The notes under the pieces were generated by a model, which saw nothing but the letters and a program-made list of their open reading frames with translations, was not told the origin of the DNA and searched no databases. Positions 41,052 to 50,443 of a stretch of 64,000 nucleotides of DNA are shown in pieces (position 1 is the first letter of the stretch; each line of letters starts with the position of its first letter). Both the position numbers and the translations under genes were made by a program. This stretch comes from a bacterium (lineage in GTDB: Bacteria; Bacillota; Clostridia; Lachnospirales; Lachnospiraceae), in the NCBI GenBank assembly GCA_023664305.1, contig JAMPFT010000008.1, positions 1 to 64,000 on the forward strand. The letters are read 5' to 3'.

Positions 41052-42404
41052 TTGAGGAAGAATGAAGGATATCTGAACAGCTATGCGGCGCTGTGCAGGG
41101 AGGCTGACAGGCTGGATCCGCAGCTGTTCGATCAGTACGAAGTGCAGAGAGGACTGAGAGACAAAAACGGAAACGGGGTGGTGACGGGACTGACGAACAT
41201 CTCCCGGATCGATTCCTTTCGAATGGTAGACGGAGTGAAGACGCCCTGCGAGGGTAAACTCTGGTACAGGGGATATGACTGTATCGAGCTTGTGAAGGGC
41301 TTTGGAGGCAGGCATACCGGGTTTGAGGAGGTTGCCTATCTGCTTTTGTTCGGACGGCTTCCGAACAGGCAGCAGTTGAAGGAATTTATGGATATTCTGG
41401 CGGCGAACAGGACGCTGCCCACAAACTTTACGAGAGACGTGATTATGAAGGCGCCCAGCAGCGATATTATGAATTCGCTTACGCGAAGCGTCCTGACGCT
41501 GGCTTCCTATGACAGGAACTGCAGCGATACTTCCATTGAAAACGTACTGCGCCAGTGCATCGGGTTGATCAGCGTGTTCCCCATGCTGTCCGTGTACGGG
41601 TATCATGCCTACAATCATTACCAGAACGATGAAAGCATGTATATACACCGTCCTTCCCGGAAGCTTTCCACGGCGGAAAATCTGCTGATGATGCTCAGGC
41701 CGGATAAGAAATATACAAACCTGGAGGCCGAGGTGCTGGATATCGCCCTGACGCTTCACATGGAGCACGGCGGCGGAAACAATTCGACCTTTACCACGCG
41801 CGTGGTCACCTCCTCGGGAGCGGATACTTATTCCGTGATCGCCGCGGCGCTTTCTTCCCTGAAGGGACCGAAGCACGGCGGAGCCAATATCAAGGTGGTA
41901 GAGATGATGCGTGATCTGGAGAAGAACGTGTCGGACAAGGAAGATGAGGATGAGGTGCGGGCTTATCTGAATAAAATTCTGGCAAAGGAGGCTTTTGACC
42001 GCAAAGGGCTGATCTATGGCATGGGACATGCCGTGTACTCGCTGTCGGATCCGAGAGCCCAGGTGTTTAAAGGGTTTGTGCGCAGACTGGCGGAGGCAAA
42101 GGGCCGTGAAAAGGACTTTGCCCTGTATTCGATGATCGAGAGGCTTGCGCCGGAGATCATCGCGTCAAAAGCGCGTATTTATAAGGGTGTCAGCGCCAAT
42201 GTGGACTTTTACAGCGGATTTGTCTACAGTATGCTGGAGATTCCGCTGGAAATGTACACGCCGATCTTTGCCATCGCGCGTATCGTGGGCTGGAGCGCCC
42301 ACAGGATTGAAGAGCTGATCAACATGGATAAGATCATCCGTCCCGCCTACAAGAGCGTGATGACGGTGCGGGAATACATCCCGATCGACGACAGAGAAGA
42401 GTAA
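41052..42404 (+). CDS. Citrate synthase-family enzyme
   Basis: 450 residues starting with TTG after AAGGGGG. Family signatures are complete: GKLWYRGYDCIELVKGFGGR, the catalytic histidines in LHMEHGGGNNSTFTTRVV and GPKHGGANIKVVEMM, and the aspartate in SANVDFYSGFVYSMLEIP. It condenses oxaloacetate with acetyl-CoA; a 2-methylcitrate activity cannot be excluded. The N terminus of about 45 residues is longer than in E. coli-type enzymes. No aconitase or isocitrate dehydrogenase lies beside it. The next gene begins eight bases downstream. Confidence 0.9.
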   Translation: MRKNEGYLNSYAALCREADRLDPQLFDQYEVQRGLRDKNGNGVVTGLTNISRIDSFRMVDGVKTPCEGKLWYRGYDCIELVKGFGGRHTGFEEVAYLLLFGRLPNRQQLKEFMDILAANRTLPTNFTRDVIMKAPSSDIMNSLTRSVLTLASYDRNCSDTSIENVLRQCIGLISVFPMLSVYGYHAYNHYQNDESMYIHRPSRKLSTAENLLMMLRPDKKYTNLEAEVLDIALTLHMEHGGGNNSTFTTRVVTSSGADTYSVIAAALSSLKGPKHGGANIKVVEMMRDLEKNVSDKEDEDEVRAYLNKILAKEAFDRKGLIYGMGHAVYSLSDPRAQVFKGFVRRLAEAKGREKDFALYSMIERLAPEIIASKARIYKGVSANVDFYSGFVYSMLEIPLEMYTPIFAIARIVGWSAHRIEELINMDKIIRPAYKSVMTVREYIPIDDREE

Positions 42405-42411
42405 ACGCGGT

Positions 42412-43584
42412 ATGGGTACGGTGCTTGATTATATAAAAGAATACGGGGACTGCTCTTTCCGGGAAATGCCGATGACGGAGGTGGACAGTCTGGCGCTCTG
42501 CCAGCTTTCCTACCTGAAGTTTGACGGCATGGTGCCGGATGTGAGCCGCTACAGCGGGGCGGTCACCCTGGAAAGCCTGAAAAGTCATCCGGATTATGAA
42601 AAGCTGTTCGCGGATGTCCGCTATGCGGATGTGAACCGCGCGCTCATCGAGGGGATGCTTAAAGGAAAAAGATTTCGGAATCTGAAGCTGAACTGCTACG
42701 CGAATGTGATCGAGAAAAAGTGGGAGACACAGTTTTCCGCCCTCACTTATATTCTGGACGACGGCGCCGTCTATGTGGCCTACCGGGGAACCGACGAGAC
42801 GATTGTGGGCTGGAAGGAGGATTTCAACATGGCCTTCCTCTCCCCGGTGCCCGGGCAGGAATACAGTGTGGATTACCTGAATTTTGTGGGGGAGAGGATA
42901 CACTGTCCCTTTTATGTGGGAGGACACTCCAAGGGCGGGAACCTTGCGGTGTACAGTGCCATGAACTGCCGCCCGGAGATTCAGGACAGGATTCTGCGGA
43001 TATACAGTCTGGACGGCCCGGGATTTCGGCCTGAGGTGTTGGAGAACTGTAATTATGAGAGGATTGCGGAAAGAGTGACGAAGATCCTGCCTCATTCCTC
43101 CCTGGTGGGAATGCTGTTCGAGTCGGATATGCGCTTTGAGGTGGTGGAGAGCAAGTCCTTCGGCCTGGCGCAGCATGACCCGTATACCTGGCTGGCGGAG
43201 GGGGATCATTTAAAGCATGTGAACGATATCTACGAGAGCAGGAAGCGCGCGGACAACACGCTGAACGCCTGGATCCTTTCTCTGGACGAGGCGCAGCTTA
43301 AGACCTTTGTGGATACGCTTTATCAGGTGATCTCCGCCTCCGAAGCGGAGGATCTGATCCAGCTTACCGCGGAGTGGAAAAGCAGCATGAACCGGATGAT
43401 CGCCGCCTTAAAGGAGGTAGACGCGGAGACCAAAGGGATCCTGAAGCAGGTCATCAGATCCCTGTTTGAGATAGCGGGCGCGGACATGAGGGAAAAGATG
43501 GCGAAGAATACGCAGAACGTCATTGCCGGGACGAAGGAATTAATGAAACAAAATAAGTCAAAACGTTCCCGCCGGAAAGCGTAG
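42412..43584 (+). CDS. DUF2974 (Mbeg1-like) alpha/beta hydrolase
   Basis: 390 residues. The lipase-like nucleophile elbow is GGHSKGGNLAVY (GxSxG with Ser in GHSKG, about residue 180). Before it, YILDDGAVYVAYRGTDETIV is typical of lipase class 3-like proteins. The last 60 residues are a basic helical tail (KNTQNVIAGTKELMKQNKSK). The substrate is unknown. The 3' end overlaps the converging amidotransferase gene by 65 bp. The gene is common in Firmicutes but unstudied. Confidence 0.85.
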   Translation: MGTVLDYIKEYGDCSFREMPMTEVDSLALCQLSYLKFDGMVPDVSRYSGAVTLESLKSHPDYEKLFADVRYADVNRALIEGMLKGKRFRNLKLNCYANVIEKKWETQFSALTYILDDGAVYVAYRGTDETIVGWKEDFNMAFLSPVPGQEYSVDYLNFVGERIHCPFYVGGHSKGGNLAVYSAMNCRPEIQDRILRIYSLDGPGFRPEVLENCNYERIAERVTKILPHSSLVGMLFESDMRFEVVESKSFGLAQHDPYTWLAEGDHLKHVNDIYESRKRADNTLNAWILSLDEAQLKTFVDTLYQVISASEAEDLIQLTAEWKSSMNRMIAALKEVDAETKGILKQVIRSLFEIAGADMREKMAKNTQNVIAGTKELMKQNKSKRSRRKA

Positions 43585-44167
43585 TTTTGGTGTTGTCGAT
43601 CCGTTCCGGGTGCCACTGCAGGCCCAGAACGGGAAGGGTCTCGTGGACGACGGCCTCGGGACAGCCGTCCGCCTCGCAGCGCTGTATCACCCTAAGTCCC
43701 CGGCCCGGACGCCCGATTGCCTGATGGTGGGCGCTGTTGACCACGGCGCGGTCCCCGTACAGACGTCCCAGAAAAGAGGCGGGGTCGATGCGTGTGGCAT
43801 GGTATTGGTCCCCGCCCTCGTACCGATGAAGCTGCGCGGTCTCCATGTCCTGAATGACGGTTCCGCCCAGTCCCACGTTGACAAGCTGCATCCCCTTGCA
43901 GATGCCCAAAATCGGCTTTGCGCTGCTCAAAAAGCGGCTTAGGATCTGAAGCTGCAGGATATCCAGCGCTGTGTCGATATTTTTGGAGCCGCGGTTTTTT
44001 TCCCCGAAAAAGGCTGGGGTGATATCGCCTCCCCCGGGAAGAATCAGGGCGTCGCACGCCGCCGCCTTTTCGGCGTCGAGTGTGACGAGGGGCGTAAGAT
44101 GTGCTTTTTGTGTATACCGGACATAATTTCCGACGTCTTCCGTTTTTCCTGCGATAGCGATCGTCAT
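43520..44167 (-). CDS. Gamma-glutamyl-GABA hydrolase-like class I glutamine amidotransferase
   Basis: 215 residues. LILPGGGDITPAFFG and the nucleophile loop PILGICKGMQLVNVGLGG (Cys90) with LQWHPE near the C terminus give the Cys-His-Glu triad. PuuD-type enzymes hydrolyse gamma-glutamyl-gamma-aminobutyrate; related ones act on other gamma-glutamyl compounds. The target here is unknown. The 3' end overlaps the DUF2974 gene. Confidence 0.88.
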   Translation of the reverse strand: MTIAIAGKTEDVGNYVRYTQKAHLTPLVTLDAEKAAACDALILPGGGDITPAFFGEKNRGSKNIDTALDILQLQILSRFLSSAKPILGICKGMQLVNVGLGGTVIQDMETAQLHRYEGGDQYHATRIDPASFLGRLYGDRAVVNSAHHQAIGRPGRGLRVIQRCEADGCPEAVVHETLPVLGLQWHPERIDNTKTTLSGGNVLTYFVSLIPSSRQ

Positions 44168-44289
44168 GGGATTCCTCCGGGGAAGACGGCCCGCGTAAGG
44201 AGCCGTTTTCCGAAGAAGCGGTTTCCTTTCAGTATATGCTGTGATGTCGGGAAAAATCTGTTAAAATAAAGAATAGAGGTTCCTGTGCC

Positions 44290-46806
44290 ATGAATAGTAA
44301 GAAAATGAAAACGGAGCGGGCGGCGCTCCTTCTCTCCTTTTTTCTGCCGATAGGGCTGATGCTGGTTTTGTTTGGTATAAAAGGCATTTATCCCTTCGGG
44401 GACAGGACGTTTCTGTCCGGGGATCTGTACCATCAGTATATGCCGTTTTTCAGCGAACTGCTTCACAAGGTCAGGGGGGGCGAAAGCCTGAATTTTTCTT
44501 TTTATACGGGGATCGGCTCCAATTTTCTGGCGCTCTTTGTCTATTATCTTGCAAGTCCCTTCCACGCGCTGGCTTTTTTGTTTCCGGAAGCTTTTCTGAC
44601 GGAGTTTATCGGTTATCTGACCGTGGTCAAGACCGGTCTCTGCGGCCTGACGGCCTGCGTTTATCTGCAGAAGCATTTTCGGACAAAGGACTTCGGGACG
44701 GTCCTTTTTGCGATGTTTTATGCCTTTTCCGGCTTTATGGCCGCCTATAACTACAACATCATGTGGGTGGACTGCATCTGGGTTTTCCCGCTGATTATGC
44801 TGGGACTTGAGCGGCTGGTGCGGGAAGGAAAGTGCGGACTGTACTGCACGGCGCTTGGCTTCTGCATCTTTACCAATTTTTACATCTCCATTATGATCTG
44901 CATTTTTCTCGTGCTGTATTTCGGCTGTCTGCTGGCGGCCCGCGGCGTAAAAAGGCTGCGAAGCGTCGGCATGTTTGCCCTGTTTTCTCTTTTGGCGGGT
45001 GGGATGGCGGCCGTGCTTTGGGTTCCGGAGGTCTGCGCCCTGCTGCAGACCGACTTTGGCGACATGGCGTTTCCCGACAAGATAGAATCCTATTTTTCCG
45101 TGCTGGATATGCTGGCGAGACACTGTGTCTGCGTCGGCACGGAGCGGGGACTGGATCACTGGCCGAATATCTACTGCGGCAGCGCGGTGCTTTTGCTGAT
45201 CCCGATGTATCTGATGAACAGGGAAATCTCCGTGAGGGAGAAATTTTTCAGGATGGCGCTTGCGGGCTTTCTCCTGTTAAGCTTTTCCACCAACATTTTG
45301 GATTTTATCTGGCACGGCTTCAACTATCCGGACTCTCTGCCGGGGAGACAGTCCTTCCTTTATATTTTCCTGGTGCTTGTCATGTGCTGCGAGGCGTATC
45401 TGAGGGTCCGGGAAACGGACAGGCAGCAGATCCTGTACGGCTATCTGTGTGCGGCGGGGTTTATTCTGTTCTGCCAGAAATTTGTGGAGCATGAGGATTT
45501 TGAGACCGGCGTAAAGCTTCTGACGCTTTTCTTTGTCACGCTGTACGCGGCGCTTTTGTGGCTGCACCGCACCCGGAGCGGGAGGCATGTGGTTTGGGCC
45601 GTGGCGGCGGTGGCGCTTACGGCGGCGGTGGCGGAGTGCGGCGCCAATACCTGGGCCACAAGCCTCGGCACCACAGGCCGGACGGCTTATCTGGGGCAGC
45701 AGGAGGATTACAGGGCTCTCTACGAGATGGTCAGAGAGCGGGAGGAGGGTTTCTGCCGGGTGGAAAAATTCACCCGCAAGACGAAGAACGACGCCACACT
45801 GACGGGATATCCTTCCGCCAGCGTGTTTTCCTCCACCATGAATTCTCAGGTCATGGATCTGTATCAAAGGCTCGGTATGCGCCACAGCAAGGTGTATTAC
45901 TGCTTTGACGGGGCGACGGCCCTGACGGCGGCCATGCTGAACGTAAATTATATGTTTGGGGAATCGGACGGCTACGAGTGCAGCCTTTACCGGCTGCTGG
46001 CTCAGAGCGGGGACATTTACCTGTATGAGTGTACGGCGGTTCTGCCCTTCGGCTATGTCGTGCCGACAGGGTACGATCTTCCGGAAGGATACGAGAATCA
46101 GGCCCTCGCCCTGCAGAACGAGATCGTGCAGAGCCTTGGGATCCCCGGCAGGCTTTTTGTGAAGGAGAAGGCGGAGGAGACGGGGGACAATGTGACCTTT
46201 ACGGCAAAAGAGGGCGGCGTCTATTATGCGATCCTCACCGGCTCCGGCACAAAAAAAGTGGAGTATATCGGCGGCGCCGTGGCGGAAACGGTTTTTGGCG
46301 ATTTAAAGCGAGGGTGTGTCCTGTATCTCGGGTATCTGGAAAAGGATGATACCGTATCCCTGATCAACGGCGACAGCGAGGATGAGACGCCGAAGATCCG
46401 GGCGGACGTCTACAGGATGGATGAGGAGGTGCTGGCGCGGACACTGGCGCTTTTATCCGAACAGCATCTGGAGAACGTAACCTGGGAGAGCGACCGCCTC
46501 AGCGGCGAAATCACCGTGGAGACGGCGGGACGGCTGGTGCTTTCCGTGCCCTATGAGGACGGCTGGACGGTGAGGTTAAACGGGGAAAGGACGGAAGGGG
46601 AGCTGTTCGGCGGATGCCTTATGGCGCTTGATCTGGAACCGGGGCAGTATCTGCTGGAGATGGAATACCGTCCTGCGGGATCGGCGGCAGGCATGGCCGT
46701 CAGCGCCGTAAGCGTTGTCTGCTTTGCGGGGATTCTGCTGCTGCAAAGAAGGAGAAAGGGGAAGAAAGAAAATGGCGGAGAGGAACGGATGGAAGGAGAA
46801 GCTTGA
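44290..46806 (+). CDS. YfhO-like polytopic membrane protein
   Basis: 838 residues. About 12 membrane helices fill residues 10-430 (LLLSFFLPIGLMLVLFGIKG, FAMFYAFSGFMAAYNYNIMW). FLSGDLYHQYMPFFSELLHK and NINVDCIW-like motifs match YfhO, a GT-C-like family tied to lipoteichoic acid glycosylation in Bacillus and Listeria. A large extracellular domain (440-790) and one last helix (AGMAVSAVSVVCFAGILLLQ) complete it. It probably moves sugars from a lipid carrier to a surface polymer. The acetyltransferase gene overlaps its end by 35 bp. Confidence 0.88.
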   Translation: MNSKKMKTERAALLLSFFLPIGLMLVLFGIKGIYPFGDRTFLSGDLYHQYMPFFSELLHKVRGGESLNFSFYTGIGSNFLALFVYYLASPFHALAFLFPEAFLTEFIGYLTVVKTGLCGLTACVYLQKHFRTKDFGTVLFAMFYAFSGFMAAYNYNIMWVDCIWVFPLIMLGLERLVREGKCGLYCTALGFCIFTNFYISIMICIFLVLYFGCLLAARGVKRLRSVGMFALFSLLAGGMAAVLWVPEVCALLQTDFGDMAFPDKIESYFSVLDMLARHCVCVGTERGLDHWPNIYCGSAVLLLIPMYLMNREISVREKFFRMALAGFLLLSFSTNILDFIWHGFNYPDSLPGRQSFLYIFLVLVMCCEAYLRVRETDRQQILYGYLCAAGFILFCQKFVEHEDFETGVKLLTLFFVTLYAALLWLHRTRSGRHVVWAVAAVALTAAVAECGANTWATSLGTTGRTAYLGQQEDYRALYEMVREREEGFCRVEKFTRKTKNDATLTGYPSASVFSSTMNSQVMDLYQRLGMRHSKVYYCFDGATALTAAMLNVNYMFGESDGYECSLYRLLAQSGDIYLYECTAVLPFGYVVPTGYDLPEGYENQALALQNEIVQSLGIPGRLFVKEKAEETGDNVTFTAKEGGVYYAILTGSGTKKVEYIGGAVAETVFGDLKRGCVLYLGYLEKDDTVSLINGDSEDETPKIRADVYRMDEEVLARTLALLSEQHLENVTWESDRLSGEITVETAGRLVLSVPYEDGWTVRLNGERTEGELFGGCLMALDLEPGQYLLEMEYRPAGSAAGMAVSAVSVVCFAGILLLQRRRKGKKENGGEERMEGEA

Positions 46807-47485
46807 AAAGGCGCTTTTGTGGACGGCAACCGTATTTTTCGGGTGTATTGTGGTAAATCTTCTGCACAACGAGCCGGTAGACTGGCTGAACGCGGTGCTG
46901 GCCGGACTTGCGGTGGGAATCCTGAATTATCTGTGGAACCTTTTGACGGAAAAAATCAGGAATGCCAAAAAAAGGAAAAAGAGGAAAATAAGAAAAGCCG
47001 GGCGGCAGGATTGGGAGGAGATTCTGAGGATTTACGCCGGGGCCAGACGCTTTATGGCGGAGCACGGCAACGCGGGACAGTGGGGAGAGAATTATCCGCC
47101 GAAGGAGCTGCTGGAAAGAGACATGGCGGAGGGAAAGCTGTATGTCTGCACCGCGGGGAAGCAGATTGAGGCGGTGTTCTATTTTGCGGTGGAGGAGGAG
47201 CCCTCCTACCGTGTGATCGAGGACGGCGCATGGCTGGATGAAGCGCCTTACGGGGTGGTACACAGGATCGCTTCCGCGGGGACGTCGAAGGGAGCCGCGT
47301 CCTTCTGTCTGGGATGGGCCTACGGACAGGCGGGGAATATCAGGATCGATACCCATGAAAATAATTTGCCCATGCAGAATGTGCTGAAAAAGAACGGATT
47401 TCGGTACTGCGGCAGGATTTATCTGGAAAACGGGGAGCCGCGGCTCGCCTTTCAGCTGTCACGCCTTTCAGAAAAGAAAAAATAA
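46772..47485 (+). CDS. Membrane-anchored GNAT acetyltransferase-like protein
   Basis: 237 residues from the ATG at 46772 (AAGGAGAAAGGGG upstream); the frame is open further up inside the YfhO gene. Two N-terminal hydrophobic helices (ALLWTATVFFGCIVVNLLHN, WLNAVLAGLAVGILNYLWNL) and a very basic loop (KKRKKRKIRKAGR) precede a GNAT domain (75-230) ending in the hallmark IRIDTHENNLPMQNVLKKNG then FRYCG. The GNAT domain should be cytosolic. The overlap with the YfhO gene suggests a shared operon. Confidence 0.8.
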   Translation: MAERNGWKEKLEKALLWTATVFFGCIVVNLLHNEPVDWLNAVLAGLAVGILNYLWNLLTEKIRNAKKRKKRKIRKAGRQDWEEILRIYAGARRFMAEHGNAGQWGENYPPKELLERDMAEGKLYVCTAGKQIEAVFYFAVEEEPSYRVIEDGAWLDEAPYGVVHRIASAGTSKGAASFCLGWAYGQAGNIRIDTHENNLPMQNVLKKNGFRYCGRIYLENGEPRLAFQLSRLSEKKK

Positions 47486-47510
47486 TGTGGCGTAGAAAGA
47501 AAAAGTCTGT

Positions 47511-47516
47511 TATAAT
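47511..47516 (+). promoter_or_regulatory. -10 box before the chemoreceptor gene
   Basis: A perfect TATAAT, 112 bp before the ATG; no good -35 hexamer is at the right distance. Confidence 0.4.
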
Positions 47517-47628
47517 GAAAAGGCAACACGTCCACAGAGATTCGTCCGGATGCACAGGAGAAAAGCCTGAACGGAACGCTCGGACTTAAATAAGGATGGC
47601 CGCGGGAAAGCGGGCAGAGAGGAGTATC

Positions 47629-49047
47629 ATGAGAGACAAAAAAATCGTATACAGCATCGGCAGGATGATTCCGGTGGATAATAACAGAAACCCGGAGGCC
47701 GCGCAGGTCCAGAAGCGCCTGCAGTCCGGCAGAGAGCGCTTTACCCAGCTGGTGCAGGGCGTGTTTTCTTCCGTCATGAAGATCAGCGCGCTGGATCTTG
47801 CCATGAAGGACTGCACGGAGCGGATGACCGAGGTCAGCGGCAACATGCGGGGCGTGGTGGATAATGTGGTAGATACGGCCAGAATCACGGAGGAGAGCAT
47901 GGCGGACGTGGTTTCCGTTCACGAGAGCTTCAACGAAAATATCCAGCAGGTGGCGGAGGCGGCCTCGGATATCAAGGACGAGATGGCGGACAGCAACGAG
48001 GATCTTCATTTTATCGCCAAAAAGTCTGAGGAGACCATAGAAAATTCCAACGAGATGAAGCGCGACATGGAGCAGCTGATGAGCGTGCTGAACAGCATGA
48101 CCGAGGTGATCCGGGGGATCAACTCCATCTCCAATCAGACGAACCTTCTGGCACTGAACGCTTCCATCGAGGCGGCGAGAGCGGGAGAGGCGGGCCGCGG
48201 CTTTGCCGTGGTGGCGGAGGAGATCAGGGGACTGGCCAACGAGACCAAGCAGATGACCGACAATATGGACGGCCTCGTGAGCAGGATCGAGGAAGCCTCC
48301 AAGATGACCTGCGCAAGTCTGGATAAGACGGTGGAGGAGATCGACCTGATGCGGGAGAATCTCTTCAAGGTGTTGGAAAACAATAAGAAGAACGAGGCCA
48401 GCGTGGCGAGCATCGCGGATTCCGTGACGACGATCGCGGCTTCCGGCGAGGAAATCTTCAGCTCCGTGATCAACGTTCAGGAGCAGATGAGCAGACTCAA
48501 GGAGGATTCCGACAGCCTGAACTCGGAGGCGGAGATCTTAGGCTCTATCTCCGACGATTTGAAGAGGAGCGCGGAGCCCGTAGCTACGGTGGAGAAGGAA
48601 CTGGACGACACGGCAAAGAGGATGGGCGTCATGGTGCAGGACGTCTTTTACATGCTGGATAACCAGGCCTTTATCGGGACGGTGGAAAACGCGATCAAGG
48701 CGCACCAGAACTGGCTGGGAACTTTGGGCAATATGGTGAAGCAGCGTCAGTGTACGCCGCTGCAGACGGACGATACCAAATGTGCTTTCGGACATTTTTA
48801 TTACGCGATGTCGCCCCAGAACAAGGCGGTATCGGGGATCTGGAACGCGCTCGGCGCCAAGCACAGAACCTTCCACAGCGGCGGCAAGATCGTCATGCAG
48901 GCGATCCGTCAGGGCGACTACGGAAAGGCGGAGCGGGAGTACCGCCGTCTGGAGGAGCTTTCCAGAGAGCTGATCGGCGACTTTAATACCATTATCGAAC
49001 AGACAAGGCTTCTGGACCAGAAGAAGCTGGCGGTTTTTGAGCAGTAA
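47629..49047 (+). CDS. Soluble chemoreceptor with C-terminal CZB zinc domain
   Basis: 472 residues from the ATG at 47629 (AGAGAGGAG upstream). There is no membrane helix. The signalling hairpin tip is [20 protein letters not shown] followed by [15 protein letters not shown], which binds CheA and CheW. The C-terminal 110 residues are a chemoreceptor zinc-binding (CZB) domain: [19 protein letters not shown] and [10 protein letters not shown] give the His/Cys ligands. CZB domains sense zinc or HOCl in other species. No other chemotaxis gene is in the window. Confidence 0.92.
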   Translation: MRDKKIVYSIGRMIPVDNNRNPEAAQVQKRLQSGRERFTQLVQGVFSSVMKISALDLAMKDCTERMTEVSGNMRGVVDNVVDTARITEESMADVVSVHESFNENIQQVAEAASDIKDEMADSNEDLHFIAKKSEETIENSNEMKRDMEQLMSVLNSMTEVIRGINSISNQTNLLALNASIEAARAGEAGRGFAVVAEEIRGLANETKQMTDNMDGLVSRIEEASKMTCASLDKTVEEIDLMRENLFKVLENNKKNEASVASIADSVTTIAASGEEIFSSVINVQEQMSRLKEDSDSLNSEAEILGSISDDLKRSAEPVATVEKELDDTAKRMGVMVQDVFYMLDNQAFIGTVENAIKAHQNWLGTLGNMVKQRQCTPLQTDDTKCAFGHFYYAMSPQNKAVSGIWNALGAKHRTFHSGGKIVMQAIRQGDYGKAEREYRRLEELSRELIGDFNTIIEQTRLLDQKKLAVFEQ

Positions 49048-49059
49048 TCGGGATCAGGG

Positions 49060-49087
49060 TTGACAAATACCGGTTTTCTGCTATCAT
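49060..49087 (+). promoter_or_regulatory. Promoter of the second PD-(D/E)XK gene
   Basis: TTGACA (49060-49065), 16 bases, TATCAT (49082-49087), 186 bp before the ATG. Confidence 0.55.
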
Positions 49088-49147
49088 AATCATATACTTA
49101 TCAAAAGAACATATGTGAAAATCTAATCGACTGTATCAACAGATCGT

Positions 49148-49208
49148 CTATGGCGTTCCGCCGGCATTTTCACATTCAAAAACTGAAAAGTCGGCAGGTT
49201 CGCCATAG
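49148..49208. repeat. Imperfect 25-bp inverted repeat in the leader
   Basis: CTATGGCG...GCCGGC.ATTTTCA pairs with TGAAAA-GTCGGC...CGCCATAG, two mismatch bubbles apart. It lies in the leader of the next gene and would form a stable RNA hairpin. Confidence 0.6.
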
Positions 49209-49273
49209 GCTTTATCCGCGTTTTCTGCGCGGAGTATTGTGTTTACTCCGGGCCTGCCGGAATGAGGAGGCTT

Positions 49274-50218
49274 ATGGGATACACGACGAAAACGTTGGAA
49301 GAAATGAGCTGTCTGGACGACTTCCTGATCAATGCCGTCGCCGAGGATCCGGAAGTAGGGACAGCTTTCTGCAAAAGACTGCTCTCCGGGCTTTTGCAGC
49401 AGGAACTTGGAGAAATCCGTGTTACGGTACAGCATGCGATACAGGGCGAGACCCCGGATCGGAAAGGGATTCGACTTGACGTAGAGGTGGAGGAATTGGC
49501 CGGGGAAGAAGGCCGGGTAAAAAAGATTTACGATGTGGAGCCCCATTTGCGGGACGGTCTGGATTTTTGGAGGCATAACCGTTTTTTTCATGCCAGAATT
49601 GACGGAAAAAACCTGAAAAGCGGCGAAAAGGATTATTCCAGACTGCCGGATCTGTGTATCATCACAATTATGAATTATGATCCGCTGGGGTATGACCGTC
49701 TGGTGTATACGGTCAGGAACCGCTGTGAAGAGGAGGCTGGTGCAGAATGTCCGGATGGTCTGAATTTTCTTTATTTTTACACGAACGGGACAAGGGGAGG
49801 CAGTGAAGAGCTTCGGACGCTGCTTCGATATCTTCAGCACAGTACGGAGGAAAACGCGGTAGATGACGTTACGCGGGAGCTTCACAGGTATGTAAGCAAG
49901 GTGAAGGCAAGGCCGGGAATGGAGGAAAGATTAATGGATTTTGAGGAGTATGTTTGGTATCTGAAGAAAGAGGTTGAGAAGGAGACCACAGAAAGGGTTG
50001 AGAAGGAAACCACAGAAAGGGTTGAAAAGGAGACCGCAGAAAGAACGATGCGTGATAATATTATGGGATTTCTTGAGGAATACGGTCAGATCCCGGAGCA
50101 GCTGCGGCAGGCATTGGCGCAGACGTCGGACAGCGGATTGCTGAAGAGATACCTCAAGCTTGCGGCAAGGGTGAACAGCGTCGGGGAGTTTATGAACGGG
50201 ATGGAAACTATGGGATAA
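49274..50218 (+). CDS. PD-(D/E)XK transposase-like nuclease with repeated coiled-coil
   Basis: 314 residues from the ATG at 49274 (ATGAGGAGG upstream). KGIRLDVEVEELAGEEGRVK then KIYDVEP supplies the acidic core typical of this family, followed by LPDLCIITIMNYDPLG and LNFLYFYTNGTRGGSEEL. Residues about 237-265 repeat an eight-residue unit (VEKETTER) three times, likely a coiled coil. The C terminus (LKRYLKLAARVNSVGEFMNG) is usual. It is a distant relative of the gene at 26663 and alone under its own promoter. Confidence 0.8.
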   Translation: MGYTTKTLEEMSCLDDFLINAVAEDPEVGTAFCKRLLSGLLQQELGEIRVTVQHAIQGETPDRKGIRLDVEVEELAGEEGRVKKIYDVEPHLRDGLDFWRHNRFFHARIDGKNLKSGEKDYSRLPDLCIITIMNYDPLGYDRLVYTVRNRCEEEAGAECPDGLNFLYFYTNGTRGGSEELRTLLRYLQHSTEENAVDDVTRELHRYVSKVKARPGMEERLMDFEEYVWYLKKEVEKETTERVEKETTERVEKETAERTMRDNIMGFLEEYGQIPEQLRQALAQTSDSGLLKRYLKLAARVNSVGEFMNGMETMG

Positions 50219-50334
50219 CCGATAGCAGTTTTTTCTATTCAACCGGCTGGCATATTCTATATGCACAATAGACATCGGGGGAACAGAGAAAATATAAGCA
50301 AAATTGACAATAGCTCTTGCGCTTCCATGTGATA

Positions 50335-50371
50335 TGTGTTACAATACCACATAGGGATGTAACCGCTTTCA
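50335..50371 (+). promoter_or_regulatory. Promoter with downstream cre-like site for the sugar transporter
   Basis: Extended -10 TG-T-TACAAT (TACAAT at 50340-50345) is followed by TGTAACCGCTTTCA at 50358-50371, a full match to the catabolite responsive element TGWAANCGNTNWCA. Placed just after the transcription start it would let CcpA block transcription when a preferred sugar is present. Confidence 0.75.
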
Positions 50372-50443
50372 ATTACTGAAATGTCGAAACAGGAAGAAAA
50401 AACGGTGCATCGCACTAATCTATCTTTTCAGGAGGAGGAAAAA

